Shown piece after piece: positions 12,616 to 22,468 of a DNA stretch of 64,000 bases. Under the pieces are notes generated by a model that saw only the letters and a program-made list of their open reading frames with translations, did no database searches and was not told the DNA's origin. The DNA comes from Alphaproteobacteria bacterium (lineage in GTDB: Bacteria; Pseudomonadota; Alphaproteobacteria; Caulobacterales; Hyphomonadaceae). The position numbers were made by a program, and so were the translations under genes. The stretch covers positions 62,001-126,000 of the forward strand of contig JAGWYJ010000006.1 of NCBI GenBank assembly GCA_018969425.1, in the 5' to 3' direction. Every line of letters begins with the position of its first letter. Within the stretch, counting starts at the first letter, position 1.

Positions 12616-14577
12616 ATGGCGGGCGCGATGCGGTTTTCTGACGATTTTCTCTCCGAGCTCAAGTCAAGGATCCGCCTCTCCGAGGTGGTCGGCCGCAAGG
12701 TTAAGTTGACACGTCGGGGTAAAGATTTTGTCGGTCTGTCCCCCTTCTCCAATGAGAAAACCCCGTCCTTTTACGTTCACGACGATCGTGGGTTCTACAA
12801 GTGTTTCTCCACCCAGAAATCCGGGGATGTCATAACTTTTGTCATGGAGACGGAACGACTGACCTTTGCGGAGGCGGTCGAGCGACTGGCTCATGAGGCC
12901 GGCCTTGAGCTCCCCCGCCAGACGAACCAGGATCTGGGGCAGATCGTCCGTCGGACCACTCTCCTGGACTGGCTTGAGAAGGCGGCCGCCTGGTTCGAGG
13001 CGCAGTTACGTTCGCCTGCCGGGGCGGCCGCTCGGGGCTACCTTGAAGGTCGGGGCTTCGCCCGGGAGGCTTGGGCGCGCCATCGGATGGGCTTTGCTCC
13101 TCCCGGGTGGCGAAATCTGGCGGATGCTCTGGCGCGTGAGGGCGCCAGTCCCCGGGACCTCGTCGAGGCCGGGCTTCTGGTCGAAGGCGAAGAGGGAAAG
13201 GCCCCCTATGATCGCTTCCGCAACAGGGTGATCTTTCCGATCTGCGACACGCAAGGGCGGGTGATCGCGTTTGGCGCCCGCACGCTCGACCCTGACGGAA
13301 AGCCCAAGTATCTCAACTCCTCCGACAGTTCGCTTTTTCACAAGGGCAAGACCCTTTATCGATACATGCCGGCTCGCGAGGCTCTCGCTCGCAGTCAGGA
13401 AACGGGGCCCCTTGGGCGAGGCCTGGTCGTCACCGAAGGATATGTCGACGCCATCGCTCTTGCTGAAATCGGCGTTGGGACGGCGGTCGCCCCCCTTGGC
13501 ACCGCCCTGACCGAAGATCAGATCGAGCTGCTCTGGCGCGCCGGGCCGGAACCGATTCTGTGCTTTGACGGCGATGCAGCGGGGATCCGGGCGGCCTACC
13601 GGTCGGTCGACAGGGCCTTGCCGATGATCGAACCTGGGCGAACCCTTTATTTCGCCCTCCTGCCGGACGGACTGGATCCCGACGACATGATCCGAACGCG
13701 GGGTTCGGAGGCGATGCGTGAGCGATTGCTGGCGGCTCGCCCGCTCGCGGATCTGCTCTGGCGGCGCGAGCTGGAAGTCGGTCCTCTGGATACGCCGGAG
13801 CGCCGTGCGGGCCTGGAGGCCCGCCTCGAGGCGGCCACCGGGCTTATCCGGCATGCCGGCGTTCGCAAGGCTTACGAGCGGGAGATGCGCGGGCGGTTAT
13901 TTGAACATTTCCGCACCGCCCGAAGCCCGCGTCCAGAGGGGGGAGCACGCGCTGGGGGCGGAGGGTTTTCTCGTCCGCCATCCCAATCTGACGGGCGTGT
14001 CATGGGGCCGGCGCGACAGGGTATTCTCTCGGGTCCCGCCCGACTGGCAGGGCTTGGCCTGCTTGTGCGCGCGATCGACACCCCTGCCTTGCTCGGGCCC
14101 TCCAGGGAGGCCCTGTGCGCCGCCGATTTTCCAAACCCGGACGTCGCCTCTATACGAGACGCTGTGTTTGATGTTCTCGATAGCGGTGAAACGCTTGACC
14201 GACGGGCTGTCGCAGCCCATTTACGTAATCTTGGCCGGTCGCGATCCGAGAAGCTGCTTGAAGAGTATCCGAATTTGGGGTCCCTCGACCTTGAGAAAGG
14301 TGAGGGCCGAGAATGGTTTTCGGCACTCGAGAGGTTTCCGGCTGCGGCGGCGGTGAACGAGGCGGCAAGGGCGGTCATTCAGGAAGTCAGCGGGGATGAC
14401 ATGTTTCGGCATGCTTCCCATCTCACACGACTGAGGGCGATGATTGCGGAACGGGAACAGACCAGACGGCCAACGGCTGAACAGTCTCAGGGCGGTGCAT
14501 CAGAGGGCGCTTCGGAAGTTTGGAGCGCTCTGGATGGACTGGACGGCGAGATGAAGCGGCGGTTCCCGAAGGACTGA
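12616..14577 (+). CDS. dnaG: DNA primase
   Basis: A 653-residue primase that makes RNA primers at the replication fork. The N-terminal domain corresponds to the CHC2 zinc-binding domain, but the ligands are largely replaced: GLSPFS instead of CPFH, and KCFSTQKSG instead of CFGCG, leaving one cysteine (residue 63). The TOPRIM core has [14 protein letters not shown] and [12 protein letters not shown] with the metal-binding acidic residues intact. A variable C-terminal region should bind DnaB. GGAGGT lies nine bases before the ATG at 12616; the ATG at 12628 (MRFSDDF) is also possible. rpoD follows 13 bp downstream. Confidence 0.97.
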   Translation: MAGAMRFSDDFLSELKSRIRLSEVVGRKVKLTRRGKDFVGLSPFSNEKTPSFYVHDDRGFYKCFSTQKSGDVITFVMETERLTFAEAVERLAHEAGLELPRQTNQDLGQIVRRTTLLDWLEKAAAWFEAQLRSPAGAAARGYLEGRGFAREAWARHRMGFAPPGWRNLADALAREGASPRDLVEAGLLVEGEEGKAPYDRFRNRVIFPICDTQGRVIAFGARTLDPDGKPKYLNSSDSSLFHKGKTLYRYMPAREALARSQETGPLGRGLVVTEGYVDAIALAEIGVGTAVAPLGTALTEDQIELLWRAGPEPILCFDGDAAGIRAAYRSVDRALPMIEPGRTLYFALLPDGLDPDDMIRTRGSEAMRERLLAARPLADLLWRRELEVGPLDTPERRAGLEARLEAATGLIRHAGVRKAYEREMRGRLFEHFRTARSPRPEGGARAGGGGFSRPPSQSDGRVMGPARQGILSGPARLAGLGLLVRAIDTPALLGPSREALCAADFPNPDVASIRDAVFDVLDSGETLDRRAVAAHLRNLGRSRSEKLLEEYPNLGSLDLEKGEGREWFSALERFPAAAAVNEAARAVIQEVSGDDMFRHASHLTRLRAMIAEREQTRRPTAEQSQGGASEGASEVWSALDGLDGEMKRRFPKD

Positions 14578-14590
14578 ACGGAGAGCGGCG

Positions 14591-17257
14591 TTGAAAAAAA
14601 GTGCCGGCGGCGGCGAGGCGAAGGGCAGGGTTGCGGGAAAATCGCGACCGGTTTCTTCGGGTGTGATCAAGAAGGGTGCGAAGCCCTCGGCGGCAGTCCG
14701 GACAGCTTCCGCTTCCAAGGCGAAGCCGGTCGTCGGCCGGGCCTCAGCCCCAGCGAAAGGATCCGGCCGCGCTCAGCCGGCGAAGGCTGCATCCGTCGGT
14801 AAGTCATCGGCCCGCGGCGCGGCCAAGGCTGTGAAAGCCGTCGCTCCCGTCAAGGCCGGCTCAGGACTTCGTTCCAGACCCAAAGCGAAGGCGTCTCCCA
14901 AGACCGCTGCGATGTCGTCAGGGGCCCGGGTCAGCGCGCGGAAGGTTGTGACGATCGGTAAAGAGCCGACTGTCGCTAAGGCTTCCGCCAGGGAGGCCGG
15001 CGGCGGCTTGTCATCCTCGGCCAGAACTAAGGACCCAAAGAGCGTCACCCCGCCCTCGTCGGTGACCTCGGTCAAGTCCGAAACTCCGGCGAAGCCGGAA
15101 ATGGAAGCGCGCGTCGAAACGCCGGTGCGCAAGGATGGGGCGCCTTCGTCGGCGCCTCAGCGGAGAGATGGAATGACGAAGACCGAGGTTAAACGCAAAC
15201 CTGCCGCGGATGCTCCGCCGGACGGGCCGCTGCTCGATATGAACGACGCCAGCGTGAAGCGTTTCATCAAGGCTGCGAAGGCTCGGGGCTATGTCACCAA
15301 TGATGAGCTGAACAAGGTCCTGCCTTCGGAGGAGTTCACTTCCGAGCAGATCGAGGACGTGATGTCCCAGTTGTCCGAGCTCGGCATCACCGTTGTCGAG
15401 TCCGAGGACGAGATCGAGGACGCCTCGCAAGAGGAGGCGGGCGGCGAGGAGGGCGACGACGAGGGATCAACTCCGGCGCGATCGTCTTCAACTGCAGTTG
15501 TTGGCGTCGCGAAGACGGATCGCTTCGACCGGACGGACGATCCTGTCCGGATGTACCTTCGTGAGATGGGATCGGTCGAACTTCTGTCCCGTGAGGGCGA
15601 AATCGCGATCGCCAAGCGAATTGAGGCTGGTCGCGACGCCATGATCCGCGGGCTGTGTGAAAGCCCGCTCACCTTTGAAGCGATCATGGTCTGGCGTCAG
15701 GAACTGACCGATGAGCGAGTGCTCCTTCGCGACATTATCGATCTTGAAGCCACCTACGCGGCTGTGAATGGCGGGATCGTCGACAATTCTCAGGTGGTGC
15801 TGAACGGAGGGGCGCCTCCGCCGCCGACAGCTCCGATTACGGCGCGTAAGGCTGCGGAACGCGAGAAGGAAAAAGAGAAGCCCAAGCCGCGTCGGGTCCG
15901 GGACGAGGATATCGATGAGGTCGAGCTCGAGCGACAGAAGCAGGCCGAGGCGGAGGCCGCTGAGGCGGAGGATGATTTCGACGACGGCGGCGCGATGAGC
16001 ATGTCGGCCATGGAGGCCGAGCTCCGTGAAGGCGTGATGACGACGCTCGACGCTGTGGCTGCCGAGTTCCAGCGCTATCGGAAGCTTCAGGAACGTCTGG
16101 TTACGCGCAATATCGAAGGTAAGGCGCTGACCCCGAAGGACACTAAAGAATACGACGATATTCAGAACCGGATTATTGAGAATCTCAAGACGCTGCACCT
16201 CAACAATGCGCGGATTGAGACTCTGGTCGAACAGCTCTACGAGATCAACAAGAAGCTCATCCAGATTGAAGGCAGGTTGATGCGACTGGCGGACGCCCAC
16301 GGGGTGTCTCGTCAGGATTTCCTCGACAATTATTTCGGGAAGGAATTGCATCCTGACTGGCTTGAGATGGTCGGCGCTCTTTCCAAGCCCTGGAAAAAAT
16401 TCGTTTCGGCCGAGACCCGCAAGATCAATGTGCTCCGCGAGGAAGTGTCTGGCCTCGCTCAGGAAATGGGCGTGCCGATCGATGATTTCCGTCGCATCGT
16501 TCAGACCGTTCAGAAGGGCGAGCGAGAGGCGCGGCAGGCCAAGAAGGAAATGGTTGAGGCCAATCTTCGGCTCGTTATTTCCATCGCCAAGAAATATACG
16601 AACCGCGGACTGCAGTTCCTCGATCTCATCCAGGAAGGCAATATCGGCCTTATGAAGGCGGTCGATAAGTTCGAGTATCGTCGCGGATACAAGTTCTCGA
16701 CGTATGCGACATGGTGGATTCGTCAGGCGATAACCCGATCGATTGCGGACCAGGCCAGAACGATCCGTATTCCGGTTCACATGATTGAGACGATCAATAA
16801 GATCGTACGCACACAAAGGCAGATGCTTCATGAGATCGGGCGGGAGCCGACTCCTGAAGAGCTTGCCGAAAAACTGGGACTTCCGCTTGAGAAGATCCGG
16901 AAGGTTCTCAAGATCGCCAAGGAGCCGATCTCCCTTGAGACCCCGATCGGGGACGATGAGGATTCTAATCTTGGCGACTTCATCGAGGACAAGTCGGCAT
17001 TGCTGCCTGTCGACGCGGCGATCCAGTCCAATCTCAGGGAAACGACGACCCGCGTACTCGCGTCGCTGACACCCCGCGAGGAACGGGTCCTGCGAATGCG
17101 TTTCGGCATCGGTATGAATACCGATCATACTCTTGAGGAGGTCGGTCAGCAGTTTTCCGTGACACGCGAACGTATTCGTCAGATCGAGGCCAAGGCGCTG
17201 AGAAAGCTCAAGCACCCCAGCCGCAGCCGGAAGCTGAGAAGTTTCCTCGACACCTGA
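14591..17257 (+). CDS. rpoD: RNA polymerase primary sigma factor (sigma-70) with long basic N-terminal extension
   Basis: The vegetative sigma factor. Region 1.1 includes [17 protein letters not shown], region 1.2 [11 protein letters not shown], region 2 [20 protein letters not shown] and [16 protein letters not shown], and region 4 [20 protein letters not shown]. An acidic non-conserved region separates 1.2 and 2. From the TTG at 14591, which has GGAGAG five bases upstream, the protein is 888 residues, with about 194 Lys/Ala/Ser/Pro-rich residues before the family-like part. An in-frame ATG at 15173, with GGAGA six bases upstream, would give a normal 694-residue RpoD. Either or both may be used. 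It sits 13 bp after dnaG. Confidence 0.93.
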   Translation: MKKSAGGGEAKGRVAGKSRPVSSGVIKKGAKPSAAVRTASASKAKPVVGRASAPAKGSGRAQPAKAASVGKSSARGAAKAVKAVAPVKAGSGLRSRPKAKASPKTAAMSSGARVSARKVVTIGKEPTVAKASAREAGGGLSSSARTKDPKSVTPPSSVTSVKSETPAKPEMEARVETPVRKDGAPSSAPQRRDGMTKTEVKRKPAADAPPDGPLLDMNDASVKRFIKAAKARGYVTNDELNKVLPSEEFTSEQIEDVMSQLSELGITVVESEDEIEDASQEEAGGEEGDDEGSTPARSSSTAVVGVAKTDRFDRTDDPVRMYLREMGSVELLSREGEIAIAKRIEAGRDAMIRGLCESPLTFEAIMVWRQELTDERVLLRDIIDLEATYAAVNGGIVDNSQVVLNGGAPPPPTAPITARKAAEREKEKEKPKPRRVRDEDIDEVELERQKQAEAEAAEAEDDFDDGGAMSMSAMEAELREGVMTTLDAVAAEFQRYRKLQERLVTRNIEGKALTPKDTKEYDDIQNRIIENLKTLHLNNARIETLVEQLYEINKKLIQIEGRLMRLADAHGVSRQDFLDNYFGKELHPDWLEMVGALSKPWKKFVSAETRKINVLREEVSGLAQEMGVPIDDFRRIVQTVQKGEREARQAKKEMVEANLRLVISIAKKYTNRGLQFLDLIQEGNIGLMKAVDKFEYRRGYKFSTYATWWIRQAITRSIADQARTIRIPVHMIETINKIVRTQRQMLHEIGREPTPEELAEKLGLPLEKIRKVLKIAKEPISLETPIGDDEDSNLGDFIEDKSALLPVDAAIQSNLRETTTRVLASLTPREERVLRMRFGIGMNTDHTLEEVGQQFSVTRERIRQIEAKALRKLKHPSRSRKLRSFLDT

Positions 17258-17313
17258 CGATCGCGGGGAGCTGATCCTCTTGTGCGGGAGCGAAGCGTCA
17301 CAGGGACCGTTTT

Positions 17314-18984
17314 ATGTCCTACATTGATGTCGACAGGGCTCGCACCGGGTGGATGGGTCGGGTCGCGAGGGTGGCCGGGACTGTCGTCTCGTCCTTGAGT
17401 CCTCATATCGCGGCCCTGATGGTGTTCTCTTCCGGCGCCATGGTTCTTCTGACCCTCGTTCGGCCGCAGATCGCTGTGCGAATGGAGCTTTTGGCGGGCG
17501 TTTTGCCCCTTGGTCTCGTTGATCTTTCCCACTTCCTCGCAGCCGTCTGCGCGACGGTGATGCTCTTTCTCGCGTATGGCCTTGCGCGACGGCGAGCCCT
17601 CGCGCGACAGGCTTCGCTTGTCGTCTGCGTCGCGTTGGCTGGGCTTGCGCTGTTGAACGGCTTTGTATGGGAGGAGTCGGTTGTTCTGCTCGGCGTCGCC
17701 GCTCTCTTGTCAGGAACGAGGGCTGCTTTTTACAGGAGGCCGGGTCCAGGTTCTGCTCGTCTGGGCGGCTGGTGGACATTCGCGGCGCTCGCCATGCTGG
17801 CGCTGTCCGCCTGGCTGGGCTTCGCCATTTATGAAGAGGTGCCTTATTCCGGCGCTCTGTGGCTGACTTTTCTTCCAGAGGCGGATGCCGCGCGCTTTCT
17901 GAGAGCCTTGATCGCTGTGTGTCTCGCGGCGGGGATCATACTGCTATTGCGGGTCCTAGCCGCCCTGAGGCCTGTTTCGTCCACCCCTGAGGAGTTGGCG
18001 CGAGTTGAATCATTTCTTCAGGGTCAGCGCCTGATCGAGCCCGAGGCGTGGCTCGCGCTGACAGGCGATAAGCGCTTCCTATACAGCGCCAGCAATCAAT
18101 CGATAATTATGTACGCCGTGTCGGGTCGAAGCTGGATCGCTATGGGGCCTCCGATCGGCGCCGCTGATGAACGACGGGAGATGATCTGGAAGTTCAGGGA
18201 GGCGGCCGACCGCGCTGATGCGTGGCCTGCCTTCTATTCCGTCGGGCCCGAACTCCTTCCCGATCTTCTCGATGCGGGTTTTGTGCTCCAGAAGATCGGG
18301 GAGGCGGCGCTCGTTCCCTTGTCCGCCTTCAGTCTTGAAGGCGGGCGACGATACCGACTTCGTCAGACGCGCGTTCGGGCGAGAAAGGAGGGCCTCGAGT
18401 TTTCCATCGAACGATTTTCTTCTGGTGCGGGTCTTGAAAGCGAGCTTCGTGAGGTGTCTGAGGCGTGGATGAGGGACCGAAAAGGCGTTGAGAAGGGCTT
18501 CAGCCTTGGGCGCTTCGACGCTCGCTATCTTTCCCGCTTTCCGATCGCCGTTCTGCGTCGTGAGGGCAGGATCGTCGCTTTCGCCAATCTATGGCCTGGA
18601 TCGGAGGCGGTTGGACTTGATCTTATGAGATCCAGACCGGATGCGCCGCGTTCTTCTATGGAGGCTCTTCTTCTGGAAGTCATACTCTGGGCTGCCGAGA
18701 ACGGGTATTCAGTATTTGATCTTGGACTGGCGCCCTTATCCGGACTTGAGGATCGCCCTTTCGCTCCATGGATGAGTCGGGTCGGCGCGTTCATTTATCG
18801 GCATGCCGATTCGATCTACGGATTTGGCGGACTGAGGGCGTTTAAACAGAAGTTCGATCCGGTCTGGTCGCCGCGTTATCTGGCTGCTCCGGATACGATG
18901 CGGGTCTCGGCGGCCCTCCTGGGCGCCACACGACTGACCAGCGGAGGGCTTATCGGCCTTTTGCGTCCTCCAGTGCGCTCCTGA
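17314..18984 (+). CDS. MprF-like phosphatidylglycerol lysyltransferase-domain membrane protein
   Basis: A 556-residue protein. The first 215 residues hold about six hydrophobic helices; the rest resembles the cytoplasmic aminoacyl-phosphatidylglycerol synthase domain (DUF2156), with KRFLYSASNQSIIMYAV, SWIAMGPPIGA, and KGFSLGRFDARYLSRFPIAV as landmarks. In full-length MprF (about 850 residues) a larger flippase half precedes this domain; here the membrane part is short. The expected role is transfer of an amino acid from tRNA to a membrane lipid, but the substrate is unknown. AGGGA lies eight bases before the ATG. The 3' end overlaps the convergent mltA gene by 35 bases. Confidence 0.82.
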   Translation: MSYIDVDRARTGWMGRVARVAGTVVSSLSPHIAALMVFSSGAMVLLTLVRPQIAVRMELLAGVLPLGLVDLSHFLAAVCATVMLFLAYGLARRRALARQASLVVCVALAGLALLNGFVWEESVVLLGVAALLSGTRAAFYRRPGPGSARLGGWWTFAALAMLALSAWLGFAIYEEVPYSGALWLTFLPEADAARFLRALIAVCLAAGIILLLRVLAALRPVSSTPEELARVESFLQGQRLIEPEAWLALTGDKRFLYSASNQSIIMYAVSGRSWIAMGPPIGAADERREMIWKFREAADRADAWPAFYSVGPELLPDLLDAGFVLQKIGEAALVPLSAFSLEGGRRYRLRQTRVRARKEGLEFSIERFSSGAGLESELREVSEAWMRDRKGVEKGFSLGRFDARYLSRFPIAVLRREGRIVAFANLWPGSEAVGLDLMRSRPDAPRSSMEALLLEVILWAAENGYSVFDLGLAPLSGLEDRPFAPWMSRVGAFIYRHADSIYGFGGLRAFKQKFDPVWSPRYLAAPDTMRVSAALLGATRLTSGGLIGLLRPPVRS

Positions 18985-20221
18985 GAGCGGCCACTCGGTT
19001 ATCGAGGCCATCCGACCTGGGCAGAAGCGTCCACCATCTGGCGGGGGCGTTCATACGCTCGGCCATCGCTCCCGCCTCGGCCCCGGGACCGAAGAAAACA
19101 TCGCCGCGTCGCGGTCCTCTGCGAATGGCGCCGCCCGTATCCTGAGCGACCAGAAGTCGCTGAAACGTATCGCCTCCATGCATTCCATCGAGGTAGATGA
19201 GGGCGCCGTAGGGATGAAACGACGGGTCAACCGCCAGAGAACCCAGTCTGGTGAGAGGAATTCCCGCAGCGCCCCGCGGTCCAATCGAGGGGTCCGCCAG
19301 GGTTTCTTCCTGAAAGAAGACATATGACGGATCTGCGTTCAGAACGTTCTTCACCTCCTGAGGATTGGCGTCGAGCCATGCCCTGAACGCGGCCCATGAA
19401 ACGTTCTGAACCCGACCGGATCGTCGTAGCTCTCCTAACGCAGAGGTCCATTTGTATCCGTTCTGGCCGGCGAACTGCGCTCGAGCCTCTGCTCCGTCCT
19501 CGAACCGGAGGCGACCCGATCCCTGAACCTGTATGTTGTAGACGTCTGCAGGATGAGCAAAGGCGATGATCTGTCCCGGTTCAGGCCGAATGTCAGCGCG
19601 CTTGAGATAGGGGCCCACTCGGGATCCGTCGCTGCGTCCAGCCAGAGTTTTGGGTGCGGATCGCAGCGCCTCGCTGTTCTGCGCCTCGGCGAAGGCGGCG
19701 ATATCGACTGTCAGCATGTCTGCGGGCGGACGCAGAAGGGGTTCGGTGAAACCAGGCTCGGCAAATCTTCTCGCACTGATGACGGGTTCGAAGTATCCCG
19801 TCAGACGTATTTCTCCCGGCCCTTCCACAAGCGCAGGCTGGAACCAGGATTCAAAAAAACGATGTTCCTCTCCCTGCGGAAGGAGGGCGGCCTGAGAACA
19901 GGCCGGCATCCAGTTTGAAATTGGGCCTCCATAGCGACCACCTGTCAAAGGCGCATTGGCTGGTCTGCGTCCCCAAACTTCGCATTGTTTCCGAAATGCG
20001 GCGAGGGCTGGTCTCAGATCCGCCTGCGACCAGCCTGGCAGCTCGGCGAAGCTGGCCGGAACAAGACGGAGCTCGGAGCTGTCACTGGCCGTTGAGCCGG
20101 CGGAAGGACGAGACGGGGCGGTTGTCTGGGGGGGCTGGCTTGGGCCAGCGGTTGGAGAACTCGCGCATGCGCTAAGGCCAGCGGCGAGGAGCAGTGTCGC
20201 CAATCGGATGGCCAGTGTCAT
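18950..20221 (-). CDS. mltA: membrane-bound lytic murein transglycosylase A
   Basis: A 423-residue outer-membrane lipoprotein cleaving glycan strands of peptidoglycan. The signal peptide ends in the lipobox LSAC (cysteine near residue 19). The MltA domain shows EIRLTGYFEPVISARR and NIQVQGSGRLRFEDG, and the C-terminal 3D domain LLVAQDTGGAIRRGPRRGDV with its three catalytic-type aspartates. A Ser/Pro/Thr-rich linker follows the lipobox. The last 35 bases overlap the convergent MprF-like gene. Length is close to the alphaproteobacterial norm. Confidence 0.95.
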   Translation of the reverse strand: MTLAIRLATLLLAAGLSACASSPTAGPSQPPQTTAPSRPSAGSTASDSSELRLVPASFAELPGWSQADLRPALAAFRKQCEVWGRRPANAPLTGGRYGGPISNWMPACSQAALLPQGEEHRFFESWFQPALVEGPGEIRLTGYFEPVISARRFAEPGFTEPLLRPPADMLTVDIAAFAEAQNSEALRSAPKTLAGRSDGSRVGPYLKRADIRPEPGQIIAFAHPADVYNIQVQGSGRLRFEDGAEARAQFAGQNGYKWTSALGELRRSGRVQNVSWAAFRAWLDANPQEVKNVLNADPSYVFFQEETLADPSIGPRGAAGIPLTRLGSLAVDPSFHPYGALIYLDGMHGGDTFQRLLVAQDTGGAIRRGPRRGDVFFGPGAEAGAMAERMNAPARWWTLLPRSDGLDNRVAALRSALEDAKGR

Positions 20222-20353
20222 GGCTCAAGCCTTCATATCCAGATCAAAAGCCGTTGCGTGGCCGGACGGGCTGAGGTTAGACGCCCATGAGCCGACGGCC
20301 AAGATGCAACTGCTGCGGACCTTTGTCGGCTTCTGCATTTGGCGGAGGACGAG

Positions 20354-21319
20354 ATGTATTCGGAAAGCGAAATCGCTGAAGCCGTCCGGTTCAATCGGCG
20401 TCTTGAACGGATGCCGCGGTTTCGCGCCCCTCCGCCCTTAACGCGCGCCGCAATTCAGTCTGCGATAGCGCTGTCGGCGGGACTGTCGCTTAAACGCCCT
20501 TCCGGCGTGCGCGTGTCTTCCCGTCGTATCGCGCATCAGGGTCGACACGCTGACCTGAGGCTCCTCCTTCCGTCAGGGCGGCCAAGGGGACTGCACATAG
20601 ACTTTCACGGGGGAGGGTGGACGATCGGGCGCGCGTCCATGGGAGATGCGATCAACTCTAGGATCGCAGCGAGCTGCGATCTTGCGGTTCTGAGCGTCGA
20701 TTATCCGCTTCTCCCGAGAACGACTCTTTCCGAGATGATTGAGACCTGCGCCACAGCAGCTGACTGGGCTTTGAGCGTTGCAGCTCAGGAGTTTGGGACC
20801 CGCTCCGTCACCATGGGGGGAGAATCGGCAGGAGCGCATCTGGCATTGTGCTCAGCCCTCCGGCTGCGTGAACGCCGAACGGATTTTCATCATCTTGCCG
20901 GTCTCGTTCTCTTTTATGGTCCCTATGACCTTGCCGGTAGCCCGAGCGCCCGAAACGCCGGACCGGATACGCTGGTTCTGGATGGACCCCGACTGATGTC
21001 CGGGCTTCAACGCCTGACCCCAGGAGAGGGTGAGGCGTCGCGAAGACACCCGTCTGTGTCGCCTCTTTACGCCGACCTCCGAGGGTTGCCCTCTGTCATG
21101 CTGATCGTGGGGGACAAGGACCCTCTTCTCGACGATACGCTTGGCCTCGCTCAGGGTCTTCGTTCGATCGGCGGGGAGGCGGACCTGATCGTCGCTCCCG
21201 AGGCCCCGCATGCGTTCAACAGATTCCCGACCCGGATGGCCGAACGCACGAACGCCCGGGTCCGGGACTGGCTGTCTGCGCGTCACGCAGACAGGGTTGA
21301 TTCATCTGCAGGGTCGTAA
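20354..21319 (+). CDS. alpha/beta hydrolase, hormone-sensitive-lipase type
   Basis: A 321-residue esterase-like protein. DFHGGGWTIG is the HGGG oxyanion motif, GGESAGAHLAL the nucleophile elbow, VGDKDPLLDD carries the acid, and APHAFNRF the histidine. No signal peptide is apparent, so it is probably cytoplasmic. GGAGG at 20344-20348 precedes the ATG at 20354 by five bases; a TTG at 20339 would add five residues. Its stop lies ten bases from the convergent lipoprotein hydrolase. Substrate unknown; short-chain esters are typical of the family. Confidence 0.85.
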   Translation: MYSESEIAEAVRFNRRLERMPRFRAPPPLTRAAIQSAIALSAGLSLKRPSGVRVSSRRIAHQGRHADLRLLLPSGRPRGLHIDFHGGGWTIGRASMGDAINSRIAASCDLAVLSVDYPLLPRTTLSEMIETCATAADWALSVAAQEFGTRSVTMGGESAGAHLALCSALRLRERRTDFHHLAGLVLFYGPYDLAGSPSARNAGPDTLVLDGPRLMSGLQRLTPGEGEASRRHPSVSPLYADLRGLPSVMLIVGDKDPLLDDTLGLAQGLRSIGGEADLIVAPEAPHAFNRFPTRMAERTNARVRDWLSARHADRVDSSAGS

Positions 21320-21329
21320 AGACACCGCG

Positions 21330-22289
21330 TCATCTTTTCAGACGATCGAGAAAGGATTTCAGATCTTTAGCAGTCATATCAGGAAGCTGTTCCATCGGCA
21401 CATGGCCGCCGTTCGGATAGACGATCAGCTCAGCGCCGGGGATCGCCCCCGCGAAGCCTCTCTGCTGAGCGACTGGAATAACCTTGTCCTGCTCCCCAGC
21501 CATCACGAGGGTTGGAGTGCGAATAGACCTGAAGGTTTCAGGGATTACAGTCTGAGACGGCGCGCTGCGGCCCGTCAGCAGGACATCCCTGTGTCCTTCA
21601 GCCAACGCCAATTCTGAATATCGATCGATCAGAGCCTTATCGACCATGGTTTCGTCGAGGTACGCCGCCTTCAGCCCTCCATTGGCCAGAAGGCGGGGGT
21701 CAATTGATTTGAGAAGGGCCCGGCCCAATGGGCTGGAGAGCAGGCCAAACACCATTGGCGGCTCTCCTGAACCCTTGGTCTGCTCCGGCCAGCCTGCTGC
21801 GTTCACCAGGATCAGCGCGTCCAGATCGTCCGGATAAGTGAGAGCGTATGTCCACGCTACGGCGCCTCCCATTGAATTCCCGGCCAGCACCACATCGCGC
21901 AAGCCGAGCTCGGCAATGAGCTTTTTCACGATTGCCGCGTTCTTCTCTGTCGACGTTCGATAGTCGTCCGGCGTCCTGGTAAGACCGTGGCCTGGAAGAT
22001 CGAGCGAAATCATTCGGAAGTCGCCCGAGAGACGGTCTGTCCAGGGTCGCCATGCGTGCGTGGAGGCGGCGAAGCCGTGAACCATCACTATGGGGGGGGC
22101 GGAAGCCGGACCGTCGTCCGTATAGTGAACGCGGAGCCCGGGCTCCAGCTCGATATAACGGGACGACGGATACGCGTATTTCGCTTCAAGTTCCGGATAG
22201 GGAATCTCTTTGTGAACGCATGCTCCGAGCAAAACGGATACCAGTATTCCCACACCGGCGATTGCCGCAAAAGGCTTGAAAAGCTTCAT
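21330..22289 (-). CDS. alpha/beta hydrolase, predicted lipoprotein
   Basis: A 319-residue alpha/beta hydrolase with an N-terminal signal ending in the lipobox-like LLGAC (cysteine about residue 24), so it is probably membrane-anchored on the periplasmic side. Motifs are VMVHGFAASTHAWRP (oxyanion hole), LAGNSMGGAVAW (nucleophile serine), GEQDKVIPV (acid) and NGGHVPMEQLP (histidine). Its stop faces that of the HSL-type esterase with ten bases between. It lies downstream of the porin and its terminator on the same strand, so it is probably transcribed separately. Confidence 0.82.
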   Translation of the reverse strand: MKLFKPFAAIAGVGILVSVLLGACVHKEIPYPELEAKYAYPSSRYIELEPGLRVHYTDDGPASAPPIVMVHGFAASTHAWRPWTDRLSGDFRMISLDLPGHGLTRTPDDYRTSTEKNAAIVKKLIAELGLRDVVLAGNSMGGAVAWTYALTYPDDLDALILVNAAGWPEQTKGSGEPPMVFGLLSSPLGRALLKSIDPRLLANGGLKAAYLDETMVDKALIDRYSELALAEGHRDVLLTGRSAPSQTVIPETFRSIRTPTLVMAGEQDKVIPVAQQRGFAGAIPGAELIVYPNGGHVPMEQLPDMTAKDLKSFLDRLKR

Positions 22290-22400
22290 GATCCGGCGTT
22301 CCCCATGGCTTAACCAAGGCCACTGTTACGTTTAGTCTCGGGTATGCGGATCAATTTCGTCGATTACACGCGCTGCCCCTGAGGGGCGTCCCTGACGCAA

Positions 22401-22430
22401 AGAAGCCGCCGCGGTGACGCGGCGGCTTCT
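22401..22430 (-). terminator. Rho-independent terminator-like hairpin after the porin gene
   Basis: A perfect 12-bp stem (AGAAGCCGCCGC / GCGGCGGCTTCT) with a six-base loop. Read leftward, it is followed by TTTGCG, a short T run. It lies about 40 bases downstream of the porin stop on the same strand, as expected for its terminator. Confidence 0.7.
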
Positions 22431-22468
22431 GCGCTGCGGTCGCTAAGGACCGTACGGTCCGTCAGGAT

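Noticed and set aside
13006-13854. A 282-codon minus-strand open frame inside dnaG.
   Set aside because: Shadow of the TOPRIM-containing dnaG frame; no motif and low-complexity Arg/Pro composition.
15488-17215. A 575-codon open frame on the minus strand inside rpoD.
   Set aside because: It is fully antisense to the conserved sigma regions, lacks a recognisable domain, and is explained by GC-rich codon usage of rpoD.
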